From: Oscillospiraceae bacterium
GTDB lineage: Bacteria; Bacillota; Clostridia; Oscillospirales; Ruminococcaceae
Assembly (NCBI GenBank): GCA_019413245.1
Contig: DXNX01000011.1
Span: 8,193-26,531 of the forward strand
DNA: 18,339 bases
Reading direction: 5' to 3'
Positions 1 to 7,632 of this stretch are shown here, piece after piece (positions within the stretch are counted from its first letter, which is position 1; the number at the start of each line of letters is the position of its first letter). The notes under the pieces are model-generated. The model ran no database searches. It was not told where the DNA came from and saw only the letters and a list, made by a program, of their open reading frames with translations. Position numbers and translations under genes: made by a program.

Positions 1-199
1 GGATAAATACCTGATATCCCGCATTCAGGAAATTCATGGCGACAGGGTCGCCTTCCCGCTCGCCCACATGGCTGTACCCGCCGCCGGGCAAAATCAGGAC
101 ACCCGGCCGCACCGCATAATCCGGCATATGTTCGGCGGGTTCCCGCAGGTATCCCGTCAGTTTTGCCCCGCCGGGCAAACCATACTCATACAGACGCAT
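1..199 (-). CDS. Alpha/beta-hydrolase (acetyl-esterase/lipase-like), 3' end outside window
   Basis: Only the first 66 codons are present; the gene runs off the left edge. The N-terminus has a core beta-strand followed by LPGGGYSHVGEREGDP and then NFLNAGYQVF. This is the layout of the oxyanion-hole segment of BD-FAE/acetyl-xylan-esterase-like alpha/beta hydrolases, with Pro where many members have His before GGG. The nucleophile Ser and the catalytic Asp/His lie outside the window, so activity cannot be judged. The ATG at 199 is preceded by a GGGAG ribosome binding site at about 211-217. It lies 20 bp after the stop of the C_GCAxxG_C_C gene, so the two are probably cotranscribed. The family assignment is likely; the substrate (acylated sugar or another ester) is unknown. 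Confidence 0.7.
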   Translation of the reverse strand, partial: MRLYEYGLPGGAKLTGYLREPAEHMPDYAVRPGVLILPGGGYSHVGEREGDPVAMNFLNAGYQVFI

Positions 200-219
200 A
201 TTGGTTGCATCTCCCTCTT

Positions 220-684
220 TTACTTGTGTTCGGGCAGAGGATGGGCTGTAATATACTCATCCAGAATGTTTGCCGCCAGGCGGACCAGTTCCGGGCAGGG
301 GCGCTTTTTGTAGTACTCCGGGGTGCGTGGGCTGGCCACCGGGCTGCCCTCAGGCTTGGCCAGGCCCAGCAGTTCCCGGCAGACGATGCTGCCGCCGCCG
401 TTTTCCGTGCGGTAACGTTCCGCCAGAGCCTGGACTTCGGTGTAAAGGGCCGTCTTCTGGGACGGGTCCGGGCTGCCGTACAGAACCCCCAGCACCAGCA
501 CAATGCCGGAGAACGCACCGCAGACCTCCCGCAGGCGGCCCACACCGCCGCCAAAACCGGCGGATACGGTCAGCGCCTGTTCCGGCGTCATATGCATCTC
601 ATCAGCGAACGCCAGTGCCACAGACTGTGCACAGTTATACCCCTTCATAAAATTATTGTAAGCCTGATCACCACGAATGGACAT
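220..684 (-). CDS. C_GCAxxG_C_C family probable redox protein
   Basis: A 154-residue protein with the cysteine pattern of the C_GCAxxG_C_C family: Cys18 (GYNCAQ), Cys55 in CGAFSG after a glycine-rich FGGGVGR stretch, Cys102 (IVCREL) and Cys130 (RPCPEL). The family is widespread in anaerobes. It is thought to be redox-active or to bind a metal or cluster, but no reaction is established. Length is normal and all four cysteines are present. There is no signal peptide, and the hydrophobic segment around residues 60-70 is too short for a confident membrane helix. The ATG at 684 follows a GAGGAAG ribosome binding site. The gene diverges from htpG and lies 20 bp upstream of the hydrolase. The family call is firm; the role is unknown. 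Confidence 0.85.
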   Translation of the reverse strand: MSIRGDQAYNNFMKGYNCAQSVALAFADEMHMTPEQALTVSAGFGGGVGRLREVCGAFSGIVLVLGVLYGSPDPSQKTALYTEVQALAERYRTENGGGSIVCRELLGLAKPEGSPVASPRTPEYYKKRPCPELVRLAANILDEYITAHPLPEHK

Positions 685-816
685 TGGTACACTTCCTCAT
701 CCTGTTTTACATCGAGATTTTGTGTTTTGTTCAACCAATAGGATAGCGCAAACCATCCCGTTTGAAAAGGGGGATTTGCACGTTTTTGAATTTTTTGTAA
801 AAAGCCAGGTTTGCAC

Positions 817-845
817 TTGCACTTTGTACCATAGAGTGCTACACT
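817..845 (+). promoter_or_regulatory. Sigma-A promoter of htpG (extended -10)
   Basis: A -10 box TACACT (840-845) is preceded by TGC, giving an extended -10 (TGnTACACT). A weak -35 TTGCAC (817-822) lies 17 bp upstream. Transcription would start near 852, inside the CIRCE operator, which is the usual position for HrcA repression. A second TTGCAC copy at 811-816 makes the exact -35 uncertain. Confidence 0.6.
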
Positions 846-849
846 ATCG

Positions 850-876
850 TTAGCACTTAATTGGATCGAGTGCTAA
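850..876 (+). promoter_or_regulatory. CIRCE operator (HrcA binding site) of htpG
   Basis: TTAGCACTT (850-858), a 9-bp spacer and GAGTGCTAA (868-876) match the CIRCE consensus TTAGCACTC-N9-GAGTGCTAA in 17 of 18 arm positions. The single mismatch is the last base of the left arm. The element covers the predicted transcription start and sits about 50 bp before the htpG start codon. It predicts repression by HrcA and induction when GroE is titrated by unfolded protein. Confidence 0.95.
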
Positions 877-924
877 TATGCTCGGTACAAAGAAATTTCA
901 GATAAAGAAGAGGTCGATTCTATC

Positions 925-2829
925 ATGGCTATGCATCAGTTCAAGGCCGAAAGCAAAAAGCTTCTGGACCTGATGATCAATTCCATCTACACCAACAAGG
1001 AGATTTTTCTGCGCGAGCTGATCTCCAACGCTTCGGATGCCTGCGACAAACTGTATTTCAAGTCCCTGACCGACACCAGCATCGGCGTAAACAAGGAAGA
1101 CCTGAAAATCCATATTGCCGCCGACAAGGACACCCGCACCCTGACCGTCAGCGATAACGGCATCGGCATGACCAAGGAAGAACTGGAAAAGAACCTGGGT
1201 ACTATTGCCAAGTCCGGCAGCCTGGATTTCAAGCAGGAGAACCAGAACGAGAACATCGACATCATCGGTCAGTTCGGCGTCGGCTTCTACTCTGCTTTCA
1301 TGGTCGCATCCAAAGTGACGGTCATTTCCCGCGCTCTGGGCGCCGATGAGGCCTGGAAGTGGGAGTCCAAGGGTGTGGAAGGCTACACCCTGACCCCCGC
1401 CGAAAAGGACGAAGTGGGTACCGACGTAATCATGGTCCTGAAAGAGGACGGTGAAAACGAGGATTACAGCCACTATCTGGAAGAGTACACCCTGGCCGAC
1501 CTGGTGAAGAAGTACAGCGATTACGTCCACTACCCCATCACCATGTACCGCGAGAAGAGCCGTCAGAAGCCGAAGCCGGAGGACGCCGGTGACGACTACA
1601 AGCCCGAGTGGGAGACCTACACCGAGCTGGATACTCTGAACAGCATGATGCCCATCTGGAAGCGCGACAAGAAGGATCTGAAGGACGAGGACTACAACGA
1701 GTTCTACAAGAGCCGTTTCAATGATTACACCGATCCGCTGCGTGTCATCACCTCCCGTACCGAGGGTACCGCGACCTATACGGCGCTGCTGTTTGTGCCC
1801 GGCCGCACGCCTTACGACTACTACACCAAGGAATACGAGAAGGGCTTGGCGCTGTATGCTTCCGGCGTGCTGATCATGGACAAGTGCGCCGACCTGCTGC
1901 CCGACTACTTCAGCTTCATCAAGGGCGTTGTGGACAGCGAGGACCTGAGCCTGAACATCAGCCGTGAGACCCTGCAGAAGGACAGCCAGCTGCGCCTGAT
2001 CCGCAACAGTCTGGAAAAGAAGATCAAGAACGAACTGCATGCCATGCTGGTCAACGACCGCGAGAAGTACGAAACCTTCTGGAAGTCTTTCGGCCGTCAG
2101 ATCAAGTTCGGTGTTTACGGCGATTACGGCATGCACAAGGACCTGCTGGCCGACCTGCTGATGTTCTATTCCGCCAAGGAGCAGAAGTACGTCACGCTGG
2201 ATGAGTACATCGAAAAGATGCCCGAAGACCAGAAATGCATCTACTATGCCGCCGGCGATGACGCAGCCCGTCTGGGCAAGCTGCCCAACGCCCAGCTGGT
2301 GCTGAGCAAGGGCTACGACCTGCTGCTCTGCACCGAGGATGTGGATGAGTTCTGCCTGCAGATCATGCACAACTACAAGGAGAAGGAGTTCAAGAACATC
2401 AACTCCGGCGATCTGGGCCTGGCCACCGATGAGGAGAAGAAGGCAGCCGAAGACGCGGTCGCTTCCAACAAGGACCTGTTCGAGGCCATCAAGACCGCTC
2501 TGAACGGCAAGATCAAGGAAGTCAAGGCCAATCCGACCTTGAAGGACCATCCGGTGTGCCTGTCCAGCGAAGGCGGCCTGTCCATGGAGATGGAGAAGGT
2601 CCTGCGCAAGATGCCCGGCAACACCGAAGGCATGGAAAGCACCAAGGTGCTGGAACTGAACACCACTCATCCGGTGTTCGCCGCACTGCAGGCCGCCCAG
2701 GCTGCCGGCGATACCGACAAGATCAACAAGTACAGCGAGCTGCTGTATGACCAGGCACTGCTCATCGAGGGTCTGCCCATTGAGGACCCCGTTGCCTATG
2801 CTCAGTTGGTCTGCGAACTGATGAAGTAA
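925..2829 (+). CDS. htpG: Molecular chaperone HtpG (bacterial Hsp90)
   Basis: A 634-residue cytosolic, ATP-dependent homodimeric chaperone that remodels late folding intermediates and stressed proteins. The N-terminal GHKL ATPase domain shows ELISNASDA (Glu31 general base, Asn35 metal ligand), DNGIGM (77-82, nucleotide-binding Asp77) and the lid GQFGVGF (115-121). The middle domain carries the conserved VVDSEDLSLNISRE segment with the arginine that contacts the ATP gamma-phosphate. The C-terminal dimerisation domain follows, and total length is typical. The ATG at 925 has an AAGAAGAGG ribosome binding site. A second in-frame ATG two codons later could also serve. The gene is monocistronic, between a CIRCE-controlled promoter and a strong terminator. 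It almost completely avoids TTA, CTA and TCA codons, which leaves a long open antisense frame and suggests high expression. Confidence 0.98.
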   Translation: MAMHQFKAESKKLLDLMINSIYTNKEIFLRELISNASDACDKLYFKSLTDTSIGVNKEDLKIHIAADKDTRTLTVSDNGIGMTKEELEKNLGTIAKSGSLDFKQENQNENIDIIGQFGVGFYSAFMVASKVTVISRALGADEAWKWESKGVEGYTLTPAEKDEVGTDVIMVLKEDGENEDYSHYLEEYTLADLVKKYSDYVHYPITMYREKSRQKPKPEDAGDDYKPEWETYTELDTLNSMMPIWKRDKKDLKDEDYNEFYKSRFNDYTDPLRVITSRTEGTATYTALLFVPGRTPYDYYTKEYEKGLALYASGVLIMDKCADLLPDYFSFIKGVVDSEDLSLNISRETLQKDSQLRLIRNSLEKKIKNELHAMLVNDREKYETFWKSFGRQIKFGVYGDYGMHKDLLADLLMFYSAKEQKYVTLDEYIEKMPEDQKCIYYAAGDDAARLGKLPNAQLVLSKGYDLLLCTEDVDEFCLQIMHNYKEKEFKNINSGDLGLATDEEKKAAEDAVASNKDLFEAIKTALNGKIKEVKANPTLKDHPVCLSSEGGLSMEMEKVLRKMPGNTEGMESTKVLELNTTHPVFAALQAAQAAGDTDKINKYSELLYDQALLIEGLPIEDPVAYAQLVCELMK

Positions 2830-2855
2830 ATCCGGCACACGCTGCCGCCACATCA

Positions 2856-2917
2856 AAACAGGGCGCTCTGCCCCTGCCCCGCTTTTATGCGGAACAGGAC
2901 GCAGGGCGCCCTGTTTT
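2856..2917. terminator. Bidirectional intrinsic terminator, htpG versus sensor kinase
   Basis: ACAGGGCGCTCTGC (2858-2871) pairs with GCAGGGCGCCCTGT (2901-2914), one G-U pair included. A T run follows on the plus strand and a shorter T run (from AAAA at 2855-2858) on the minus strand. It ends htpG and probably also the convergent two-component operon. The kinase stop codon (TAA, 2917-2919) lies within its T tract. Confidence 0.85.
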
Positions 2918-4308
2918 TATATTGTTTTTTCTTTATCGTCTTCCGACACGGGCAGATGGAGAACGGTGCGGGCACCATGGGGCTCATTCTGTCCAAACTC
3001 CACCCGGCCGCCATGGGCCTGTATGATCTGCATCACAATGTGCAGTCCCAGGACATGGGGAGCCGGGCCGGAGAGCGGTTTTCCTTCCAGCACCGAAAGG
3101 ACATCGGGAGGATACCCGCTGCCGTTGTCGGTAATGACCACAGTCAGTTCCTGTCCTGTGCTCTTTGCCTCAACGGACATTTCGCATCCCGGATTATGGC
3201 GGGCGCTGTTGCCCAGCAGGTTGGAGAAGACCCGTCCCAGCAGGGCCTCGTCCACGTTCAGGTTCAGCACTTCCACCCCGGGGGCCATATCAAAATTCAG
3301 GGTGCAGCTCTCCCCTGCGCCGGAATTGCAGAAATCGGTGACTGCCCGGCGCAGCAGCTCCCCCGCATGGACCGATGTCCGGCGCAAAGGCTGGGCGTTG
3401 TATTGCAGTTTGCTGGTCAGGTTCAGATCTTCGATCAGGTGGCGGATGGTCTGCCCCTGGGTGCGGATGGCAGCCGCTTTGGCCTGCCGGTCCGGCGGCA
3501 GCGCCGGGTCATGCTCCAGCTGTTCCGCGTAGCCGAAGATCAGGGACAACGGCGTGCGGATATCATGGCTGACCCCGGCGATCCAGTCGGTGCGGGCGGC
3601 GTCCCGCCGGGCAATGATTTCGTTCTGATGCTGTAAAAGAGCGCTGGTCTGGTTCAGCTTTTGCGCCACCTCGGCAGTAAACCCGGTTGTCGGCAGCTGG
3701 ACCGTTCTCCCGGCGGCCAACGCATCCAGTCCGCAGGCCACGTCGGTCAGCGCCTTGGCGCCCCGCCAGCTGAACACCATGCACCCGGCCACGATCAGCG
3801 CCACGATGGCCAGCAGTGTGGGAACAATGCCGCGATAAATGCCCCTGAACAACTCGGTATAGGAATAGAAACTGTACCGGAACACCGTATCCGGGGTACG
3901 CCCCAACACCAGCAGGTCATCCCCGGTGATCCAGCTGAACACCGGATAATCGTCCAGATACCACCGGCTGAAAGAGGCCACCTCGGTGAGGGTATAAGTG
4001 CGGTCCAATTGGGGCGGGAGGTCGTACTGCCAGACCACATGGCCCTGCTCGTCCAGCAGCATGGCCCATTCGTATCCGCGCAGCCATTCCGACTCTGTAT
4101 GTTCTCCGTCGAGATGGTAGCCGCGATCATCCTGCACCAGCGCCTGAGAAATCTCACCGGCGCTGTATCGGGTATCCTCCTGATATTTGCCTGCATAATA
4201 CGCCACAATGGCCAAAAAGACAGCCAGAATGGCGACTACAAGCGCCAGAACCCCACCCGCCACCGCCAGGGCATAGCGGCGCAGCATCCGGCCGAACGTG
4301 CGTATCAT
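2917..4308 (-). CDS. Sensor histidine kinase of a two-component system
   Basis: A membrane sensor kinase of about 463 residues; the numbers below count from the alternative ATG at 4314. TM1 spans about 13-40, then an extracytoplasmic domain of about 120 residues, and TM2 spans about 161-182. A HAMP-like linker, a HisKA domain with phosphoacceptor His250 (GVSHDIRTPLS) and a HATPase_c domain follow: N box NLLGNSARHN (365-374), G1 DNGSG (396-400), G2 LGLHIV (422-427). The large external domain separates it from BceS-type intramembrane kinases and resembles NisK/SpaK-like sensors. I chose the ATG at 4308 because GGAGG sits 7 nt upstream; for the ATG at 4314 the gap is only 1 nt. It follows the regulator gene directly and probably phosphorylates it. 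The divergent exporter suggests sensing of a membrane-active peptide, which is inference. Confidence 0.93.
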   Translation of the reverse strand: MIRTFGRMLRRYALAVAGGVLALVVAILAVFLAIVAYYAGKYQEDTRYSAGEISQALVQDDRGYHLDGEHTESEWLRGYEWAMLLDEQGHVVWQYDLPPQLDRTYTLTEVASFSRWYLDDYPVFSWITGDDLLVLGRTPDTVFRYSFYSYTELFRGIYRGIVPTLLAIVALIVAGCMVFSWRGAKALTDVACGLDALAAGRTVQLPTTGFTAEVAQKLNQTSALLQHQNEIIARRDAARTDWIAGVSHDIRTPLSLIFGYAEQLEHDPALPPDRQAKAAAIRTQGQTIRHLIEDLNLTSKLQYNAQPLRRTSVHAGELLRRAVTDFCNSGAGESCTLNFDMAPGVEVLNLNVDEALLGRVFSNLLGNSARHNPGCEMSVEAKSTGQELTVVITDNGSGYPPDVLSVLEGKPLSGPAPHVLGLHIVMQIIQAHGGRVEFGQNEPHGARTVLHLPVSEDDKEKTI

Positions 4309-4310
4309 GG

Positions 4311-5024
4311 TCATTCCTCCGTCAGCAGTTTATATCCCAGTCCCCGGGCCGTCACCAGGCTTTGAGGACGGGACGGGTCGGCTTCAATTTTTTCCCGCAG
4401 ATGGCGGATGTGTACGTTCAGGCTGTTTTCATAGCCGTAATATCCCTGTCCCCACACTGCCTCACACACCGCGTCATAGGTCACGATATGGCCGCGGTTC
4501 TCTGCCAGTTTCTGCAAAATAGTGCGTTCGGTGCCGGTCAGGGTCAGCACCGTACCATCTGCGCGGCGTACCGAGGCATCCCCCAGTTCCACCCGGCAGG
4601 CCGCCAGGTGCAGTTCATCCGCCGCCGGGGGCTGCCCGCGGTTTGCCCAGACACGGCGCAAAATCAGCTGGATGCGCAAGAGCAACTCCTGGGTGAGGAA
4701 CGGTTTGGTCAGGTAATCATCCGCTCCCAGGCCAAGGCCGAACAGGCGGTCGGCGTCCGCATCCCGGGCGGACAAAAACAGGACCGGGATCTCTCCGTCC
4801 CCGTTCAGTTCCCGGAACAGCGAAAAGCCGTCCCCATCCGGCAAATTGATGTCCAGCACCACCAGACCGGGCCGTTCCCGGGTAAACGCTTCTCTGGCCC
4901 GGGCGCAGGTCTGCGCCGTATCCAGATGGGTATACCCTGCCCTCTGCAGCGTCTGGCGCAGCAGTTCCAACAGATCAGGGTTATCATCCACCAGAAGTAT
5001 CTTGACATCCTGTATACGCGGCAT
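4311..5024 (-). CDS. OmpR/PhoB-family response regulator
   Basis: A 237-residue DNA-binding response regulator. The receiver domain has the acidic pocket Asp13/Asp14, phosphoacceptor Asp58 (VVLDIN), Ser85 and Lys107 (LTKPF). A C-terminal winged helix (about 140-235) carries LTGTERTIL, the recognition region SLNVHIRHLREKIE and the final hairpin TARGLGYKL. All key residues are intact and length is normal. The ATG at 5024 has GGGGAGG 7 nt upstream. It is the first gene of the operon and ends 2 bp before the kinase start. It diverges from an exporter operon, and the intergenic region contains TTAAG repeats phased like an OmpR-family site, so the exporter is its most likely target. Confidence 0.95.
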   Translation of the reverse strand: MPRIQDVKILLVDDNPDLLELLRQTLQRAGYTHLDTAQTCARAREAFTRERPGLVVLDINLPDGDGFSLFRELNGDGEIPVLFLSARDADADRLFGLGLGADDYLTKPFLTQELLLRIQLILRRVWANRGQPPAADELHLAACRVELGDASVRRADGTVLTLTGTERTILQKLAENRGHIVTYDAVCEAVWGQGYYGYENSLNVHIRHLREKIEADPSRPQSLVTARGLGYKLLTEE

Positions 5025-5065
5025 GCCCGGTCCTCCCCTTCCTTGTAGCTGAATGAAACGATTTT

Positions 5066-5094
5066 ATTATACGCCGCTCCCCGCTTTCCTGCCA
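5066..5094 (-). promoter_or_regulatory. Probable promoter of the two-component operon
   Basis: On the minus strand a consensus -10 TATAAT (5066-5071) lies about 42 bp before the regulator start codon. The -35 position 17 bp upstream is poor (TGGCAG, 5089-5094). That would fit activation by a regulator bound at the TTAAG repeats further upstream. Confidence 0.5.
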
Positions 5095-5110
5095 TGGGCC
5101 TGGGCAAAAT

Positions 5111-5148
5111 TTAAGGCAAACTTAAGTTGGTCATCATCCCGGATTAAG
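5111..5148. promoter_or_regulatory. Phased TTAAG repeats, candidate response-regulator operator
   Basis: TTAAG occurs at 5111-5115, 5122-5126 and 5144-5148, so the starts are 11 and 22 bp apart on one face of the helix. OmpR-family dimers bind direct repeats with about this period. The array lies between the divergent regulator and exporter genes, upstream of the regulator's -10. The third copy sits inside the inverted repeat CCCGG-N6-CCGGG (5138-5153). Binding is inferred, not shown. Confidence 0.5.
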
Positions 5149-5220
5149 CCGGGTCCTGTATGCTATGGATGCGGAAACGGAAAATGATTCCGCCGATGAC
5201 AGGAAGGGAGAACGATCACC

Positions 5221-6144
5221 ATGACCAATATCATAGAAACCAGGGGCCTGTGCAAAGTCTACGGCACCCATACCGCCGTGGATCATCTGGACCTGTGTGT
5301 TCCCAAATGGAGCGTATACGGATTCATCGGTCCCAACGGCGCCGGCAAAAGCACCACCATGAAGATGCTGCTGGGGCTGATCCACCCCACCAAGGGCACT
5401 GTGCGGCTGCTGGGGCAGCAGATGGACGAGCACAACCGTCTGGATATTCTGCGCCGCACCGGCAGCCTGATTGAATCCCCCGCCGGATACGCCCACCTGA
5501 CCGCCCAGGAGAATCTACAGATCGTGGCAGATCTGAAGCAGGTCCCGCACAAGGACATTGACCGGGTATTGGAGATCGTGCATCTGCGGGAATACCGGCG
5601 GCGGAAAGTAGGGCAGTATTCCCTGGGCATGCGTCAGCGTCTGGGCATCGCCCAGGCGTTGCTGGGAAGCCCGGAACTGCTGATTCTGGATGAGCCCACC
5701 AACGGGCTGGACCCCGCCGGTATCCAGGAGATGCGCAGTCTGATTGCCGAGATGCCTCACGCCTGCGGGGCCACGGTGCTGATCTCCAGCCATCTGCTCA
5801 GTGAGCTGGAAATGATCGTGGACCAGGTGGGCATCATCAACAACGGCAAGCTACTGTTTCAGGGGCCGCTGGACCGGCTGCGCCGCCACAGTCAGGGAGA
5901 TATTTTGTTGGAGGTGCTGCACCCGGCCCGCGCACGGCAGGTGCTGAACGCCTATCGGATTGTTTCCCGGGAGAGCGAAGACGCCCGCTGTCTGCAGTTG
6001 CCCGCCATGGCGGAAGAATCCCTGGCAGAGCTGGTACGCCAGCTGGCCAGCCAGGACGCCGGTGTGGTGGGCGTGACAAGACGCACCCGGACACTGGAGG
6101 AAATTTTCCTGAGCCTGACCGAGAACGGCAAGGAGGTGGGCTGA
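5221..6144 (+). CDS. ABC exporter ATPase, LanF/BcrA type (E-loop)
   Basis: A 307-residue cytosolic ATPase that would power export or removal of a membrane-targeted peptide through the two permeases that follow. Walker A is GPNGAGKST (37-45), signature SLGMRQR (134-140), Walker B LLILDEPT with Asp157/Glu158, D-loop NGLD and H-loop His191. The Q-loop glutamine is replaced by Glu85 in LIESP, the E-loop described for lantibiotic immunity ATPases such as NukF. A C-terminal extension of about 90 residues is usual in the BcrA/LanF group. The ATG at 5221 has AAGGGAG 10 nt upstream. Its stop codon abuts the next start. The exporter class is well supported; the substrate cannot be read from sequence. 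Confidence 0.92.
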   Translation: MTNIIETRGLCKVYGTHTAVDHLDLCVPKWSVYGFIGPNGAGKSTTMKMLLGLIHPTKGTVRLLGQQMDEHNRLDILRRTGSLIESPAGYAHLTAQENLQIVADLKQVPHKDIDRVLEIVHLREYRRRKVGQYSLGMRQRLGIAQALLGSPELLILDEPTNGLDPAGIQEMRSLIAEMPHACGATVLISSHLLSELEMIVDQVGIINNGKLLFQGPLDRLRRHSQGDILLEVLHPARARQVLNAYRIVSRESEDARCLQLPAMAEESLAELVRQLASQDAGVVGVTRRTRTLEEIFLSLTENGKEVG

Positions 6145-6891
6145 ATGCGGGCTTTGTGGGCTGAAGTGCAGAAAGCGCACCGCCGCCACGATCTGCCCGT
6201 GGCGGTGGGCATCGCACTGATCGTGACCTTGTGGGCTTCCGCCAGTTCCCCCAGCACCGCCGACGAACTGGCCACCGGATACAGCAGTCTGCTGTATGCT
6301 TTGCCCATCATGGATGCGGTGGTCATGCCGGTGGGCATGGCCGCCCTGGCCAGCCGCATCTGGGATGCCGAAACCAAAGGCCAGACCTGCAAACTGCTGT
6401 TCACCTTGCAGAGCCGGGGCAGCCTGTTTGCCGCCAAAGCCGGGCTGGGCATGCTGGAAAACCTGCTGGTCTGCGGGTTGGAATGCGGTATCGTGCTTTT
6501 GCTGGGGCGCTGGCAGGGCTTTACCGAAGTACCGGACGCAGGACTTTCCCTGTGGCTGTTGCTGTGCACCTTCTGCGTGAACGGGATGCTGTACTTTCTT
6601 TCCCTTTTGCTCAGCATCCGGCTGGAGAATCAGGTGGCGGCGCTGGCAGTGGGATTCTGCGGCGCACTGATCGGACTTTTTGCCTCCTTCATGCCTGTCT
6701 GGTTCGGGTATCTGGTGCCGTTCGGATACTATGTATCCTTGAGTCCCATGGGCATGAGCTGGGACGCCGCCACCCGCACAGCCGAACTGTATGTGCGGCC
6801 CTTGTGTTTCCCCTTACTTGGGGTCACGGTGCTGCTGGCAACAGTTCTGGCCCGGCTGTGCCGCCGGGCAATTCAAAACAAGGAGGTCTGA
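6145..6891 (+). CDS. ABC exporter permease 1, LanE/BcrB-like (ABC-2 type)
   Basis: A 248-residue integral membrane protein with about six hydrophobic helices (roughly 18-32, 48-70, 102-120, 133-155, 163-190 and 220-238). It starts immediately after the ATPase stop codon (TGA then ATG, no gap), indicating translational coupling. Size, topology and the N-terminal pattern (short cytoplasmic lead, TM1, external loop, then the cytoplasmic AKAGLGMLEN segment) match small permeases of lantibiotic-immunity and bacitracin-type exporters. It should form half of a heteromeric channel with the next gene product. Similarity is by family pattern, so the E versus G assignment is tentative. Confidence 0.85.
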   Translation: MRALWAEVQKAHRRHDLPVAVGIALIVTLWASASSPSTADELATGYSSLLYALPIMDAVVMPVGMAALASRIWDAETKGQTCKLLFTLQSRGSLFAAKAGLGMLENLLVCGLECGIVLLLGRWQGFTEVPDAGLSLWLLLCTFCVNGMLYFLSLLLSIRLENQVAALAVGFCGALIGLFASFMPVWFGYLVPFGYYVSLSPMGMSWDAATRTAELYVRPLCFPLLGVTVLLATVLARLCRRAIQNKEV

Positions 6892-6894
6892 GTG

Positions 6895-7632
6895 ATGATG
6901 ATGCGCTGTATTCTGGCCGAAAACCGCAAGCTGCACGGTGCGGTGATCTGGCTGGTGTTTCTGATCGTGCCGATGATCTCGGCACTGTACGGCACCTTTA
7001 ACTTTTTGCAGAATCTGGGACTGCTGACCTTTGACTGGTACAACCTATGGACCCAGCACACCCTGTTCTACACCTTGTTTTTCTTCGTTCCCATGGTGGG
7101 CGTGTATGCCGCATATCTGTGGCGGCTGGAACATCTGGGCCATAACTGGAACCTCATCATGTCGGCCCCCGTTCCCCGGGTTTATGTGTTTCTGGCCAAA
7201 TTTCTGGTCGTGATCAAGATGACGTTGCTGACGCAAGGGTGGGTATTCCTTTTGTATCTGCTGGCGGGCAAGCTGTGGGCGCGGCTGCCCGGTTGGCCCC
7301 CGGTCCAGATCATTGTGTGGCTGCTGCGCGGCGTGCTGGGCAGCCTGGGTGTCATTACCTTTGAGCTGCTGCTGGCCATGATGATCCGCAGCTTTGCCGT
7401 ACCCGTTCTGGTGGGGTTGGCCGGCGGCGTAAGCGGTATGCTGGCTGCCAGCAAGGGAGTTTCTCTGCTGTGGCCCTTTGCCCTGATGCAGGCCGGCATG
7501 AATGCCAACCGCAAGGAAGATATGCTGGGCGGGCAATCCGGCAGTTTTGTGCTGGCATGTCTGGTGTGGGCAGGTTTGTTTTTAGGGATAGCCGCTCTGC
7601 TTTTACGGGCGCGGGATGTTCGTTCGGAATAA
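6895..7632 (+). CDS. ABC exporter permease 2, LanG/MutG-like (ABC-2 type)
   Basis: A 245-residue integral membrane protein with about six predicted helices. It opens with AENRKLHGAVIWLVFL, and its central part has LWRLEHLGHNWNLIMSAPVPR followed by VFLAKF. This is the pattern of the ABC-2 permease family found beside LanF-type ATPases, in which lanthipeptide immunity and multidrug permeases occur. The start is ambiguous because GTGATGATGATG gives four in-frame options from 6892. AGGAGG at 6881-6886 lies 8 nt before the ATG at 6895, which I prefer. It is the last gene of the exporter operon. Together with the ATPase it should make an exporter with two different permease subunits. Confidence 0.87.
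   Translation: MMMRCILAENRKLHGAVIWLVFLIVPMISALYGTFNFLQNLGLLTFDWYNLWTQHTLFYTLFFFVPMVGVYAAYLWRLEHLGHNWNLIMSAPVPRVYVFLAKFLVVIKMTLLTQGWVFLLYLLAGKLWARLPGWPPVQIIVWLLRGVLGSLGVITFELLLAMMIRSFAVPVLVGLAGGVSGMLAASKGVSLLWPFALMQAGMNANRKEDMLGGQSGSFVLACLVWAGLFLGIAALLLRARDVRSE

Noticed and set aside
163..741. Plus-strand frame of 192 codons
   Set aside because: It overlaps the C_GCAxxG_C_C gene, whose four-cysteine pattern and ribosome binding site are clear on the minus strand.
748..779. Imperfect inverted repeat GCAAA..ATCCC / GGGAT..TTGC before the C_GCAxxG_C_C gene
   Set aside because: The arms are interrupted and share a base, and no clear promoter could be aligned with it, so I do not call an operator.
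898..2856. Open frame of 652 codons antisense to all of htpG
   Set aside because: It is codon-aligned with htpG. Reverse-strand stops need TTA, CTA or TCA sense codons, which highly expressed GC-rich genes avoid. Its translation has no known fold, while the plus strand is unmistakable Hsp90.
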